A DNA stretch of 64,000 nt from an uncultured marine group I thaumarchaeote (GCA_902514275.1 CABXQD010000003.1:1-64000); one strand, 5' to 3'. Numbered from the stretch's first letter, positions 21,262 to 31,853 are shown. Translations and numbers: made by a program. Notes: a model not told the origin generated them from the letters alone.

Positions 21262-22245
21262 ATGAAAATGTCTGATGTGAAATTTGCTATACCTAAAGGT
21301 AGTTTAGAAGATGCAACATTCAAACTTCTTGAAAAATCTTGGACTAAAGTAAATAGAAAGAGTAGAACGTATCGAGTTTATCTTGATGATCCTAGTATTG
21401 TAGTTAAGATGTTACGTCCACAAGAAATCCCTACTCTTGTTTCAGAAGGATTGTATGATGTTGGTATTACTGGTAAAGATTGGGTTGGAGAAACTAATTC
21501 TGACGTTGAACCAATTCTTGATTTAGAATATGGAAAAATTAGACTCGTAATTGCATTTCCTGATAAATATAGTTACAAAAATCTTGATGCAATGATTGCT
21601 GATTATGGAAAAAAGAAAAAAACACTTCGTCTTTCCTCTGAATATTTAACAACTGCATCAAAATTTATCAAAAGTTTAAAATCTTATCAAAAATATTATG
21701 GTAAAAAAGATCCATTGATTGTTACACCTTGGATGAGATTGGGAAATAACAAAGATGTTCAAATCCATTTATCCTTTGGGGCAACAGAAGCAAAACCTCC
21801 AGAAGATGTTGATGCAATCATGGATGTTACTGAAACTGGAACAACTTTAAAGCAAAATAAATTAAAAATTGTTGATGAAGTTTTAACTTCTACTGCACAC
21901 TTAATTGTAAATAAAAAAGCATTAAAAGATCCTAAAAAACGTGAAAAGATTTTTGATATTGTTACATTGATGAGAGGTGCAGTTAACGGAAGAAAATATT
22001 TGCACATTTATCTTAATGTTGAGGAAAAAAATCTGAAAAAACTTTTGACACAAATGCCGTCACTCAAGAGACCTACAATTAGTCCTCTTAGCGAAGATGG
22101 TTGGTTTGGTGTAAACACTGTAATCAAAAAAGAAGAATTTCACAAACTTATTCCTAAATTAAGAAAAATTGCACAAGGACTAGTAGTTCATGAACCACGT
22201 CAAATATTAGAATTAGAAGAGATTAAACGCGACGAAGAAAATTGA
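21262..22245 (+). CDS. hisG: ATP phosphoribosyltransferase
   Basis: FAIPKGSLEDATF, LVSEGLYDVGITGKDWV, MDVTETGTTL; first gene of his operon. Confidence 0.95.
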   Translation: MKMSDVKFAIPKGSLEDATFKLLEKSWTKVNRKSRTYRVYLDDPSIVVKMLRPQEIPTLVSEGLYDVGITGKDWVGETNSDVEPILDLEYGKIRLVIAFPDKYSYKNLDAMIADYGKKKKTLRLSSEYLTTASKFIKSLKSYQKYYGKKDPLIVTPWMRLGNNKDVQIHLSFGATEAKPPEDVDAIMDVTETGTTLKQNKLKIVDEVLTSTAHLIVNKKALKDPKKREKIFDIVTLMRGAVNGRKYLHIYLNVEEKNLKKLLTQMPSLKRPTISPLSEDGWFGVNTVIKKEEFHKLIPKLRKIAQGLVVHEPRQILELEEIKRDEEN

Positions 22246-23516
22246 TGAAAATCCACAAAGTAGCAAATATTGAACAATTTGTTACAAAAATTCTCCCAAA
22301 ACAGTCACAAAAAAACAAATCTATTGTTGAATCTATTATAAAAAATGTTCAAAAAAATGGTGATTCTGCAGTAAAAAAATATGAAAAAAAATTCACTGGT
22401 GCTAATCTTTCTACATTACGTATTTCTAAAACAGAAATTAAAAATGCATATTCAAAAATTTCAAAAAATGAGATTACTGCATTACGTTTAGCAAAAACTA
22501 GGGTTGAAAAAACAGAATCTACTATTAAAAATATATTCAAAAATAAAAAAATTAATCACGATGGTATACAGATACTAAAAAAATTCATACCAATTCAAAG
22601 TACTGGGTGCTACATTCCTGGTGGATTAGCAAGATATCCTAGTTCTGTTATCATGTCTGTAATTCCTGCAAAAGTTGCTGGTGTAAAACGAATTGTAGTT
22701 GTATCTCCCCCAAATTCTAATGGTAAAATTGATCCATTGACAATTGTGGCTGCAGATATTTGTGGTGCTACTGAGATTTATAAAACTGGAGGTGTACAGG
22801 CTATAGCTGCATTATCTTATGGAACTAAATCAATTTCAAAAGTAGATAAAATTGTTGGTCCTGGCGGTGCATTTGTTACTTTAGCAAAGTCATTAGTAAA
22901 TGATAACACTGGAATTGATATGCTTGCTGGACCTACAGAATTAGGAATAATTGCAGATAATTCTGCTAACCCTAAATTTTTAGCACTTGATTTAATCTCT
23001 CAAGCAGAACACAGTAGTGATACTTTTTGTTATCTGATTACTAATTCAGAAAAGATTGCAAAACTTGTAAATCAAATTATTTTAAAATTATTACCAACAA
23101 TCCAAAGAAAAGAATTAGTTCAATCAAGTTTATCTAAAAATGGATTTATTGCAGTATGTAAAAATAATTCTGATATGATAAATTTGGCAAATTCTTTAGC
23201 TCCTGAACACTTACAAATTATTACAAAAAACTCAACAGGCATTTCATCCAAAATAACTACAGCTGGATTAGTTTTACTAGGAAATTACTCTCCATCATCT
23301 GCCAGTGACTATATTTTAGGCTCAAATCACATTCTTCCTACTAATGGATTTGGAAAAATTCGAGGTTCTCTTTCAGTTATGGATTTTATAAAATTAAACA
23401 CCGAAGTTTTGGCCTCAAAATCTTCTTTATCCAAAATTTCTAAACATCTTGAAACTTTAACAACTTCTGAAGGATTACCTAATCACTTTGAAGCAGTCAG
23501 AGGTAGATTAAAATGA
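22242..23516 (+). CDS. hisD: Histidinol dehydrogenase
   Basis: CYIPGGLARYPSSVIMSVIPAKVAGV, KIVGPGGAFVTLAK, LAPEHLQI. Confidence 0.97.
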   Translation: MMKIHKVANIEQFVTKILPKQSQKNKSIVESIIKNVQKNGDSAVKKYEKKFTGANLSTLRISKTEIKNAYSKISKNEITALRLAKTRVEKTESTIKNIFKNKKINHDGIQILKKFIPIQSTGCYIPGGLARYPSSVIMSVIPAKVAGVKRIVVVSPPNSNGKIDPLTIVAADICGATEIYKTGGVQAIAALSYGTKSISKVDKIVGPGGAFVTLAKSLVNDNTGIDMLAGPTELGIIADNSANPKFLALDLISQAEHSSDTFCYLITNSEKIAKLVNQIILKLLPTIQRKELVQSSLSKNGFIAVCKNNSDMINLANSLAPEHLQIITKNSTGISSKITTAGLVLLGNYSPSSASDYILGSNHILPTNGFGKIRGSLSVMDFIKLNTEVLASKSSLSKISKHLETLTTSEGLPNHFEAVRGRLK

Positions 23517-24583
23517 AAAAAAATTGGTTTGATTCAAAAGTTAAAGAATTTACTTCTATTGGTGGATATCAAAAACCTCAACTAAATGAAAATTCTCTTA
23601 AACTAGATTCAAATGAAAATTATGTTCTTTCTAAACAATTTCAAAATGATATTGTTTTAGGGGCTCGAAAAAATTCTGATGTAAGGGAATATCCTCTTGG
23701 TGGTGTTGAAAAATTAATTCAATCACTTTCTAAATTTGTTAAAGTACCTTCATCTATGATTGGTATTGGAAATGGGTCTGATCAAATTCTAGATTTAATT
23801 TTATCAAATTTTGCATCAAAACAAACTAAAGTTCTTACATCAAATCCTACTTTTGGTTTTTTTGAAGAGAGATGTAAATTATATTCAATACCATTAATTG
23901 CAATTCCGTTTTCAGAAAATATGAAATTAGATGTTAAACAATTCATTAAAGAATCAAAAAATGCAGATATTTTATATCTTGATTCTCCAAACAATCCTAC
24001 TGGATTTCAATTTTCAAAAATTGAATTACAAAAATTAATCAAATCTTTTGACGGGTTAATAATTATCGATGAAGCTTATGGTGAATTTTCTGATTATTCT
24101 CTTTCCACTCTTGTAAAAACACAAAGTAATCTAATTGTAGTTAGAACTTTATCCAAATCATTTGGAATGGCAGGTCTACGTTTAGGTTATTTTGTTGCAA
24201 ACAAAAAATTCACAGATGCATTTCTAAATGTTTTACAATATCCATATCCCCTTAGTACTATTACTATTGAATCTGGAATTTTAGCCTTAGAAAAAGCCAA
24301 TTTAATGGAAAATGCAACAAAAATCATTAAAATTGAGAGAAAAAAAATTATTGAGACGTTGAGAAAATTCGATGCTTTTGAAGTCTTTGATTCACAGGCT
24401 AATTTTGTATTATTTGATGCAGGCAGCTCTTACAAACGAGTTTATTCAGCACTTGCAGAACAAGGAATATCTATTAGAAAATTAGGTAAGATTGGAAATC
24501 ATAAAGGATGTCTTAGAGTAACAATTGGAACAAAAGAAATGAATTCAAAATTTTTATTGGCTATTCGTGATCTATTAGGATGA
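23513..24583 (+). CDS. hisC: Histidinol-phosphate aminotransferase
   Basis: LDSNENYVL, DSPNNPTG, IIIDEAYGEF, RTLSKSFGMAGLRLGY. Confidence 0.95.
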   Translation: MKKNWFDSKVKEFTSIGGYQKPQLNENSLKLDSNENYVLSKQFQNDIVLGARKNSDVREYPLGGVEKLIQSLSKFVKVPSSMIGIGNGSDQILDLILSNFASKQTKVLTSNPTFGFFEERCKLYSIPLIAIPFSENMKLDVKQFIKESKNADILYLDSPNNPTGFQFSKIELQKLIKSFDGLIIIDEAYGEFSDYSLSTLVKTQSNLIVVRTLSKSFGMAGLRLGYFVANKKFTDAFLNVLQYPYPLSTITIESGILALEKANLMENATKIIKIERKKIIETLRKFDAFEVFDSQANFVLFDAGSSYKRVYSALAEQGISIRKLGKIGNHKGCLRVTIGTKEMNSKFLLAIRDLLG

Positions 24584-25548
24584 CTTTAAAACAAAAATTT
24601 GATGGAATTTATGTTGATGATTCCTTTAATGATATTGAATTTGATAGTTTAATTTTTGACTGTGATGGTGTATTAATTGATATTACAAAATCATATGATC
24701 AAACAATAATTAAAACTACAAAATATGTATTAGAAATTTTAGCAAAAATTACTGATTCTATTAATGTTGATTTTAAAATTATTGATGGATTCAAATCTAC
24801 TGGAGGTTTTAATGACGAAGTTGATTTAACTTATGCTGCAATCCTTTCAATTGTTACTGCAAAAAAATTAAATCTAGATCAAACTGAATTCATCTTTAAT
24901 GTTATAAAAAATTCTGATTCTACTGGAATTAAATCTGTTGAAAATTTTCTAAAAAAACAAACTGATATTTCTGAAATTATTGATAAATTATCTTATCCTG
25001 GTACCCATAAAGAAAATATTTTGTATCAAATTTTCGATCAATTATTTTATGGTCCTGAGCTTTATTCAAAATTATTTAACAATAATTCAAAATTTTCTAA
25101 TCCTGGTTTGATTGAAAATGATGATGTTATTTTTAATGATAAATTATCTGTACAATTGCAGAAAAAATTTGGTAAACAAGTTTCAATGGTTACTGGTAGA
25201 GGAAAAGAATCTGTTAGTTATTCATTAAAAAATCTATTAGAAAAATTTGATTTAAAAAATTCCGTATTTTTAGAAGATGAATCAAGAGATTTGGCAAAGC
25301 CTAATCCTCAAGCACTTGTGAATTCTATTAATGGCATGAATAGTAAATCTTGTTTGTATGTTGGTGACTCTATGGAGGATTTCATTATGGCTAAAAAAGC
25401 AACAATTTTGGGACATAAAACTACTTTTTGTGGAATAATTGGAACCAGCAAAAATCCTCAGGAGAAATTAAAATTATTTGAGCAAAATGAGGCTATTCTT
25501 GTAATTGACTCAATTAATTTACTACCAAAGGTATTAAATTTAGAATAA
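24580..25548 (+). CDS. HAD-superfamily hydrolase in his operon (candidate histidinol-phosphatase)
   Basis: DSLIFDCDGVLIDI (motif I), VTGRG, YVGDSMEDFIMAKKA (motif IV); ATGA overlap with hisC. Confidence 0.85.
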   Translation: MTLKQKFDGIYVDDSFNDIEFDSLIFDCDGVLIDITKSYDQTIIKTTKYVLEILAKITDSINVDFKIIDGFKSTGGFNDEVDLTYAAILSIVTAKKLNLDQTEFIFNVIKNSDSTGIKSVENFLKKQTDISEIIDKLSYPGTHKENILYQIFDQLFYGPELYSKLFNNNSKFSNPGLIENDDVIFNDKLSVQLQKKFGKQVSMVTGRGKESVSYSLKNLLEKFDLKNSVFLEDESRDLAKPNPQALVNSINGMNSKSCLYVGDSMEDFIMAKKATILGHKTTFCGIIGTSKNPQEKLKLFEQNEAILVIDSINLLPKVLNLE

Positions 25549-25565
25549 ATCATATCAGATAATCC

Positions 25566-26162
25566 GTGAAAAATATGGCTCAAAGAAAAGCAACAATTAA
25601 TCGAAGTACAAAGGAAACTACTATTTCTGTATCTGTAAATCTTGATGGAATAGGTAACACTAGTATTAAAACTGGAATTAATTTCATTGACCACTTGATT
25701 ACATCATTTGGTAAACATGCAATGATGGATCTTAAAGTTAATGCAAAATCTAATGATGGAATTGAACACCACTTGATTGAAGATACTGCAATTACTATTG
25801 GTCAAACAATTGATAAAGCATTAAGTTCAAGAAGTGGTATTACTCGATTTAGTTATGCATCAGTACCGATGGATGAATCTCTAGCTGAAGCATCAATTGA
25901 TTTAGTTAAACGACCATTTTCAAAATTAACTTTATCAATAAAAAGAAGTAAAATCGAAGGTGTCTCAAAAGAAGATTTGGAACACTTTTTCCAATCACTA
26001 CTTCAAAATTTGAATAGCTGTATTCACCTTACTGTAAAGTATGGCGATAATGATCACCACAAAGTTGAATCTGCAATTAAATCACTTGCAGTTGCATTTA
26101 GATCTGCATCATCATATGATAAAAAACAAAAAGGAATTCCAAGTACCAAAGGTTCAATGTAA
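25566..26162 (+). CDS. hisB: Imidazoleglycerol-phosphate dehydratase
   Basis: [43 protein letters not shown]. Confidence 0.97.
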   Translation: MKNMAQRKATINRSTKETTISVSVNLDGIGNTSIKTGINFIDHLITSFGKHAMMDLKVNAKSNDGIEHHLIEDTAITIGQTIDKALSSRSGITRFSYASVPMDESLAEASIDLVKRPFSKLTLSIKRSKIEGVSKEDLEHFFQSLLQNLNSCIHLTVKYGDNDHHKVESAIKSLAVAFRSASSYDKKQKGIPSTKGSM

Positions 26163-26770
26163 TGGTTAATGTAGCAATATTTGACTATGGTGCTGGAAAT
26201 ATTTTCAGCCTCAAAAATTCTCTTGAACAAGCAGGTGCATCAGTGGATGTCATAACTTCTTTTGATAAGTCTAATGTTTATTCTGGATTGTTATTACCTG
26301 GTGTAGGTAATTTTGATCCTGCTATCAAATGTATAAACGAAAAATCAAAAACTAAATTTCATGATTTTGTTAAAGAGGATACTCCTGTTTTAGGCATATG
26401 TCTTGGAATGGAAATGTTTTTTGAAAAAAGTGAGGAAGGAGTTGAAAAGGGATTTAATGTAATTGATGGTGAAATAGTAGTTTTACCATCAACTATGAAA
26501 GTTCCTCATATGGGTTGGAATAATTTAGAAATTAAAAAACCTGGAATTATTTTAGATGGAGTTAATGATGGTTCTTGGGTATATTTTGTTCACTCTTATC
26601 GTGCAAAACCAAAATTTGATGATGTAATTACAGCTGAATCTGATTATGGTGTTAAAGTTCCAGCAGTAGTTGAAAAAAATAATTTTTTTGGAACTCAATT
26701 TCATCCTGAAAAATCCGGTGATGTTGGAAAAATCATGATACAAAATTTTCTAAATGTGTGTAAAAAATGA
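26162..26770 (+). CDS. hisH: Imidazole glycerol phosphate synthase subunit HisH
   Basis: FDYGAGNIFSLKNSLE, LGICLGMEMFFEKSEEG, GTQFHPEKSG. Confidence 0.97.
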   Translation: MVNVAIFDYGAGNIFSLKNSLEQAGASVDVITSFDKSNVYSGLLLPGVGNFDPAIKCINEKSKTKFHDFVKEDTPVLGICLGMEMFFEKSEEGVEKGFNVIDGEIVVLPSTMKVPHMGWNNLEIKKPGIILDGVNDGSWVYFVHSYRAKPKFDDVITAESDYGVKVPAVVEKNNFFGTQFHPEKSGDVGKIMIQNFLNVCKK

Positions 26771-27474
26771 AAGTTATTCCTGCAATTGATTTAATGAACG
26801 GCCAAGTAGTTAGACTCTACAAGGGTGATCCTAACCAAAAAACCATTTACAGCGATGATCCTGTTAGTATTGCCAAAAAATGGGAAAGTGCTGGAGCTGA
26901 TATGATTCATCTTGTAGATTTAGATGCTACTTTGGGATTGGGCTCTAATCTTGAATTAATTAAAAAAATTGTTTCTTCAGTATCTATTCCAATTGAAATT
27001 GCAGGTGGATTGCGTTCTGAATCATTAATTCTTGAAGCATTAGATATTGTTGATAGAGTTGTGATTGGAACTTTTGCATTCAAAGAACCTGAATTATTAC
27101 AAAATTTACTAACAAAATTGGGACCTGAAAAAATTGTTATTTCAGTTGATCATAAAGATGGAATGATTGTAACTCATGGATGGCAAAGCTCTACTGATAT
27201 TTCATTAATTGATTCAATGAAAGAATTTTTACATGTGGGATTCACTGAATTTCTTTTAACTAATGTTAATCGAGATGGAACTTTAGAAGGACCTGATCTT
27301 GAGTTCCTTCAACAAGCCTGTGATTTAGATAAATCCAATGTAATTGCTAGTGGTGGAATTTCAAATATTGATGATATTCCTAAAGTAAAAGAAAAAAATG
27401 CATGGGGTGTAATTTTAGGAAAAGCACTTTATGAGAATAAAATAACTATTGAGGAGACAAAGAAATTATCATGA
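26767..27474 (+). CDS. hisA: Phosphoribosylformimino-5-aminoimidazole carboxamide ribotide isomerase
   Basis: [37 protein letters not shown]. Confidence 0.97.
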   Translation: MKVIPAIDLMNGQVVRLYKGDPNQKTIYSDDPVSIAKKWESAGADMIHLVDLDATLGLGSNLELIKKIVSSVSIPIEIAGGLRSESLILEALDIVDRVVIGTFAFKEPELLQNLLTKLGPEKIVISVDHKDGMIVTHGWQSSTDISLIDSMKEFLHVGFTEFLLTNVNRDGTLEGPDLEFLQQACDLDKSNVIASGGISNIDDIPKVKEKNAWGVILGKALYENKITIEETKKLS

Positions 27475-28274
27475 CTTTAACAAAACGAATTATTCCATGT
27501 TTGGATGTAAAAGATGGGCGAGTAGTTAAAGGATTGAATTTTGAATCTATAAAAGATGCAGGAGATCCAGTAGAATTAGCAGCTAAATATAGTAATGAAG
27601 GTGCTGATGAACTTGTATTTTTAGATATTACAGCTTCAAATGAACAACGAGAAACAATAAAGGAATTAGTACGTAAGGTTGCTTCAGTAATTAATATTCC
27701 ATTTACTGTTGGTGGTGGTGTTAAATCCATTGATGATGCTAGAAATATTTTGCTAAATGGTGCTGATAAAGTTGGAATCAATACATCAGCAATAAAAAAT
27801 CCTCCACTAATTACTGAATTAATGACATTGTTTGGTAGACAATGTGTGGTTGTTGCAATTGATGCTAAAAGAAATTATGAAATTAAAGAAAACGTAAATG
27901 TCTTTTCAGAAAACGATAAAAAATTTTGGTTTGAAGTATTTATTTTTGGAGGAAAACAAGGTACTGGAATTGATGTAATTACATGGGCAAAGAAAGCTGA
28001 AAAATTAGGTGCTGGAGAAATTTTACTAACTAGTATTGATGCTGATGGCACAAAAAATGGTTATGATGTGTTACTTACAAAATCAATTGTTGATAATTCA
28101 TCTATACCTGTAATTGCATCAGGTGGATGTGGAAAACCTGATGATATGGTTGAAATCTTTGAAAAATCAAATGTAGATGCTGCCTTAGCTGCATCTATTT
28201 TTCATTATCAAACTCATGGAGTAAAGGGTGTCAAATCTTTTCTTAAAGAGAGAAACATCTCTGTAAGATTATAA
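27471..28274 (+). CDS. hisF: Imidazole glycerol phosphate synthase subunit HisF
   Basis: [46 protein letters not shown]. Confidence 0.98.
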   Translation: MTLTKRIIPCLDVKDGRVVKGLNFESIKDAGDPVELAAKYSNEGADELVFLDITASNEQRETIKELVRKVASVINIPFTVGGGVKSIDDARNILLNGADKVGINTSAIKNPPLITELMTLFGRQCVVVAIDAKRNYEIKENVNVFSENDKKFWFEVFIFGGKQGTGIDVITWAKKAEKLGAGEILLTSIDADGTKNGYDVLLTKSIVDNSSIPVIASGGCGKPDDMVEIFEKSNVDAALAASIFHYQTHGVKGVKSFLKERNISVRL

Positions 28275-28297
28275 TATCTAGATTATTTTTTAAAATT

Positions 28298-28624
28298 ATG
28301 AATAAATCTATTGATGAAATTGATTTTGAAAAAAGTGGTGGTCTTGTACCTGTAATTGTTCAAGATGCAAATACAAAAGATGTTTTGACATTAGCTTATT
28401 CAAATAAGGAATCTTTAGAATTGGCAAAAAAAACTGGTAATTCTTGGTTTTGGAGTCGTTCAAGAAATAAGCTTTGGATGAAAGGTGAAGAATCAGGTAA
28501 CACACAAAAAATTAAAGAAATTTTAGTTGATTGTGATTTTGATGCAATTATCTATCTTGTTGAACCATCAGGCCCTGCATGTCACACTGGTGAAAAATTA
28601 TGCTTTCATCATGATTTAAAATAA
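28298..28624 (+). CDS. hisI: Phosphoribosyl-AMP cyclohydrolase
   Basis: GLVPVIVQDANTKDVLTLAYSNKESL, SRSRNKLWMKGEESGNTQ, GPACHTGEKLCFH; no HisE domain. Confidence 0.96.
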   Translation: MNKSIDEIDFEKSGGLVPVIVQDANTKDVLTLAYSNKESLELAKKTGNSWFWSRSRNKLWMKGEESGNTQKIKEILVDCDFDAIIYLVEPSGPACHTGEKLCFHHDLK

Positions 28625-28625
28625 T

Positions 28626-29135
28626 TTAACAAACTGGATCAAAATGTTCTTTGTCATACCAAGGTGCCATCTCGTTAGTAATTTCAAAAAATATTGGTTT
28701 GTATTCTGTTCCAGAGAATACCATTACCCATTCTCCTACAAGACCATCTATTGAACATGGACCTTTGTATGGATGCATTTTTGGTTCAAAGTAACGATTA
28801 AAATTATCTTTTTTAGTACCATCAAATTTTATTCCAATATATTTTGTTTTTGTTTTAATTATATCATCAGAAATTCCTTCCAACTCCAATTCATCTGGTG
28901 TATTTGTTGGTCGGAGAAAAATTATTTCGCCGTTAACATCGTTTGGTATATTGTTTACATTTATGAAAATTTTTTCACCCAAAATATATTGATTTTTTTC
29001 TATTTGGAATGGTCCTGATGTTATCCACTGTATTTCTACTTTTTCTTCAATTATTTCTTGATCTGAACTAATGGCAATTGCTATGCCGATTAGTATTACA
29101 ATTATTATTGGAATTATAATTTTGAGATACCTCAT
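28626..29135 (-). CDS. Hypothetical membrane-anchored/secreted protein
   Basis: N-terminal TM KIIIPIIIVILIGIAIAISSD followed by soluble domain. Confidence 0.65.
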   Translation of the reverse strand: MRYLKIIIPIIIVILIGIAIAISSDQEIIEEKVEIQWITSGPFQIEKNQYILGEKIFINVNNIPNDVNGEIIFLRPTNTPDELELEGISDDIIKTKTKYIGIKFDGTKKDNFNRYFEPKMHPYKGPCSIDGLVGEWVMVFSGTEYKPIFFEITNEMAPWYDKEHFDPVC

Positions 29136-29307
29136 TAAATTTACGCTTTTTAAAATCTCTAAAAACTTTTCTTTTTCTATAGTTATTTCATTATTTCTAT
29201 ATTTTTTGTATTATTAATTGTAGAATTTTATTATATTTTTATGTAATAAAATTAAGTATTACTTAATTTAATATTAGGATTTTTTATGTATCTAACTAGG
29301 CGAATAA

Positions 29308-30528
29308 TTGATCTTGGCTAGAACTTCACTGCAATGTAGGGAATGTAAAAAAGAGTACGAAACTGCTTTCAAGTATGTTTGTGATGACTGTTTTGGCCCC
29401 CTAGACGTAAAATATGACTTTCCAACTTTAACTAAAGATACCTTTTCAAATCGTGAACAGACCTATTGGAGATATTTTGAATTACTTCCAATAGAAAATA
29501 AATCAAATATTGTTAGTATTGGTGCAGGAATGACTCCTCTTACCAAAGCTGAAAATCTTGGAAAAAAATTAGGACTAAATAATTTATACATAAAAAATGA
29601 TTCTGTAAATCCAACTTTTTCATTTAAAGATAGACCAGCTGGTGTTGCAATCTCAAAAGCAAAAGAACTTGGATTAACTGCAGTTGGTTGTGCATCAACT
29701 GGTAATTTAGCATCTGCAACTGCAGCACATGCAGCAGCTGCAGGATTACCATGTCATGTATTTGCACCAAGTAATATTGAAATGGCAAAAATTGCACAAG
29801 CGTTATCGTATGGAGCAAATTACATTGCAGTTGATGGAACTTATGATGATGCAAATAGAATTGCAGCTCAAATTGGTGATAGCAAAGGAATCGGTGTTGT
29901 CAACATTAACATGCGTTCACATTATGTAGAAGGCTCTAAAACATTTTCATTTGAAGTTGCAGAACAACTTGATTGGCAAGTACCTGATCAACTAATAGTT
30001 CCTGTAGGTAGTGGTGCAATGCTTAATGCAATTTGTAAAGGATTTGAAGAATTACAAACTGTTTCATTACTTGATGATGTGTCCAATATGCATATGATTG
30101 CAGCACAACCACATGGATGTGCACCAATTGTTGATGCATTTAAGAAAAATACAAAGGAAGTCATTCCAGTTGAAAATCCTGATACCGTAGCTAAAAGTTT
30201 AGCAATTGGTGATCCTGGAGATGGAAGATATGTTCTCAAAAGATTACAACAATACAATGGATTTGCAGAAGAATGTAATGACCAAGAAATTTTAGATGCA
30301 ATACTTCTTTTGGCTCAAACTGAAGGAATTTTTACAGAACCAGCTGGCGGTGTATCAATTTCTATATTACAAAAAATGGTTGAACAAGGAAAAATTGATA
30401 AAAATGACAAAGTAGTATGTTATGTTACTGGTAATGGTCTGAAAGCTACTGAATCAATAATGCAAGTTCTATCAAAGCCAACTGTTTACAAGCCAAACAT
30501 TAATGAAATCTCAGCGGTGGTTCAATAG
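29308..30528 (+). CDS. thrC: Threonine synthase
   Basis: N-terminal Zn-knuckle CRECKKEYETAFKYVCDDC, PLP lysine SFKDRPAG, STGNLASATAAHA. Start codon TTG; exact start uncertain. Confidence 0.92.
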   Translation: MILARTSLQCRECKKEYETAFKYVCDDCFGPLDVKYDFPTLTKDTFSNREQTYWRYFELLPIENKSNIVSIGAGMTPLTKAENLGKKLGLNNLYIKNDSVNPTFSFKDRPAGVAISKAKELGLTAVGCASTGNLASATAAHAAAAGLPCHVFAPSNIEMAKIAQALSYGANYIAVDGTYDDANRIAAQIGDSKGIGVVNINMRSHYVEGSKTFSFEVAEQLDWQVPDQLIVPVGSGAMLNAICKGFEELQTVSLLDDVSNMHMIAAQPHGCAPIVDAFKKNTKEVIPVENPDTVAKSLAIGDPGDGRYVLKRLQQYNGFAEECNDQEILDAILLLAQTEGIFTEPAGGVSISILQKMVEQGKIDKNDKVVCYVTGNGLKATESIMQVLSKPTVYKPNINEISAVVQ

Positions 30529-30530
30529 AT

Positions 30531-31853
30531 ATGACAAATATTACATTTACAATTCCCTCAGTCTTAAATGCAGGTGGGGGAGAGAAGAAAACCGAAATCT
30601 CAGCAGACTCACTTCAAGATGCATTTGTTAAAATATCTGAAATTCAAGGTGATGATTTTAAAAGACGTGTTTTGGAGGCTGATAATACTCCTCGCTCTTT
30701 GATTAATATCTATATTAACGGAAAAAATGCTAAATTTTCTAGTGGTATGGAAACTCCACTAAATGATGGTGATGAAATCTATATTTTGCCTGCAGTTGCT
30801 GGAGGCTCTGAGGACTTGTCTTCAAAAGAACTTGATAGATATTCTCGACAAGTTATGCTTGAAGAAATCGGTTACAACGGACAATTAAAATTAAAAAATT
30901 CTAAAGTTTGTGTTATCGGAACTGGTGGATTGGGTCATCCAATTATTACAAGATTAACTGCAATGGGTATTGGTACATTAAGAATTGTTGATAGGGATGT
31001 AATTGAATTATCTAATTTACATAGACAAACATTGTTTGATGAATCTGATGTTGGACAAGTAAAAGTCGAAGCTGCAGCAAAAAAATTGAAAAAATTAAAT
31101 TCTGATTGTAACATTGAAGCACTAACTGTTTCAGTTAATGATTATACTGCACTTGAAGTTGTAGAAGGATGTGATGTTGTAATTGATGCACTTGATTCTG
31201 TTAATGCAAGATATGCATTAAACAAGGCATGTGTTAAATTTGGAATTCCATTTGTTACAGGAGCTGCAGTTGGAACTTCAGGACAAGCATTTACAATTTT
31301 ACCAAAAAAATCTGCATGTTATTATTGCATGTTTCCTGCACTTGATGAAGATACAATGCCAACGTGCAGTATTGAAGGAGTACATCCATCAATACTTTCT
31401 ATAATGGGTGGAATTGAAGTTGCAGAAGCTGTAAAAGTAATTACTGGAAAAAAACCAAATCTTGCAAATAGAATTTTACATGTTGATTTAGAGAATTTAG
31501 ATTTTAACAGTACACGAACATTCAGAGCTGATGAGTGTCCAATTTGTGGAACTGGAAAATTAGAAGTTGTAGAAAAACAAGAATTAATTTTAGAAGAACT
31601 ATGTGGAAGAAATAGAGGTAAGAGAACTTACTCCATTACTCCAACTGAAACTTTTGATTTGGATTCAGCAAGTGTTACAGCAATTGCAAAAGAGAAAGGA
31701 TTTCTAGTTGAGAACTTGGGTGACTTGGGATTGTCTATGAGAACAAATGAACTTTCTGTTAATTTCATGAAAAGAGGATCTGCTGTAGTTGTTGGATCAA
31801 AAGATGAATCTGATGCAATTTCACTTTACAAGACCTTATTATCTAAAATTTAG
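30531..31853 (+). CDS. Fusion: N-terminal MoaD/ubiquitin-like domain ending PAVAGG + ThiF/MoeB E1-like adenylyltransferase + unassigned C-terminal extension
   Basis: MoaD-like ...LNDGDEIYILPAVAGG; E1 part GTGGLGHPIITRLTAMGIGTLRIVDRDVIELSNLHRQ, Zn pairs CYYC/CPIC, PTCSIEGV. Confidence 0.9.
   Translation: MTNITFTIPSVLNAGGGEKKTEISADSLQDAFVKISEIQGDDFKRRVLEADNTPRSLINIYINGKNAKFSSGMETPLNDGDEIYILPAVAGGSEDLSSKELDRYSRQVMLEEIGYNGQLKLKNSKVCVIGTGGLGHPIITRLTAMGIGTLRIVDRDVIELSNLHRQTLFDESDVGQVKVEAAAKKLKKLNSDCNIEALTVSVNDYTALEVVEGCDVVIDALDSVNARYALNKACVKFGIPFVTGAAVGTSGQAFTILPKKSACYYCMFPALDEDTMPTCSIEGVHPSILSIMGGIEVAEAVKVITGKKPNLANRILHVDLENLDFNSTRTFRADECPICGTGKLEVVEKQELILEELCGRNRGKRTYSITPTETFDLDSASVTAIAKEKGFLVENLGDLGLSMRTNELSVNFMKRGSAVVVGSKDESDAISLYKTLLSKI

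Noticed and set aside
29624-29929. Plus and minus L/Q-rich ORFs inside thrC
   Set aside because: Overlap strongly conserved threonine synthase sequence; low-complexity shadow ORFs.
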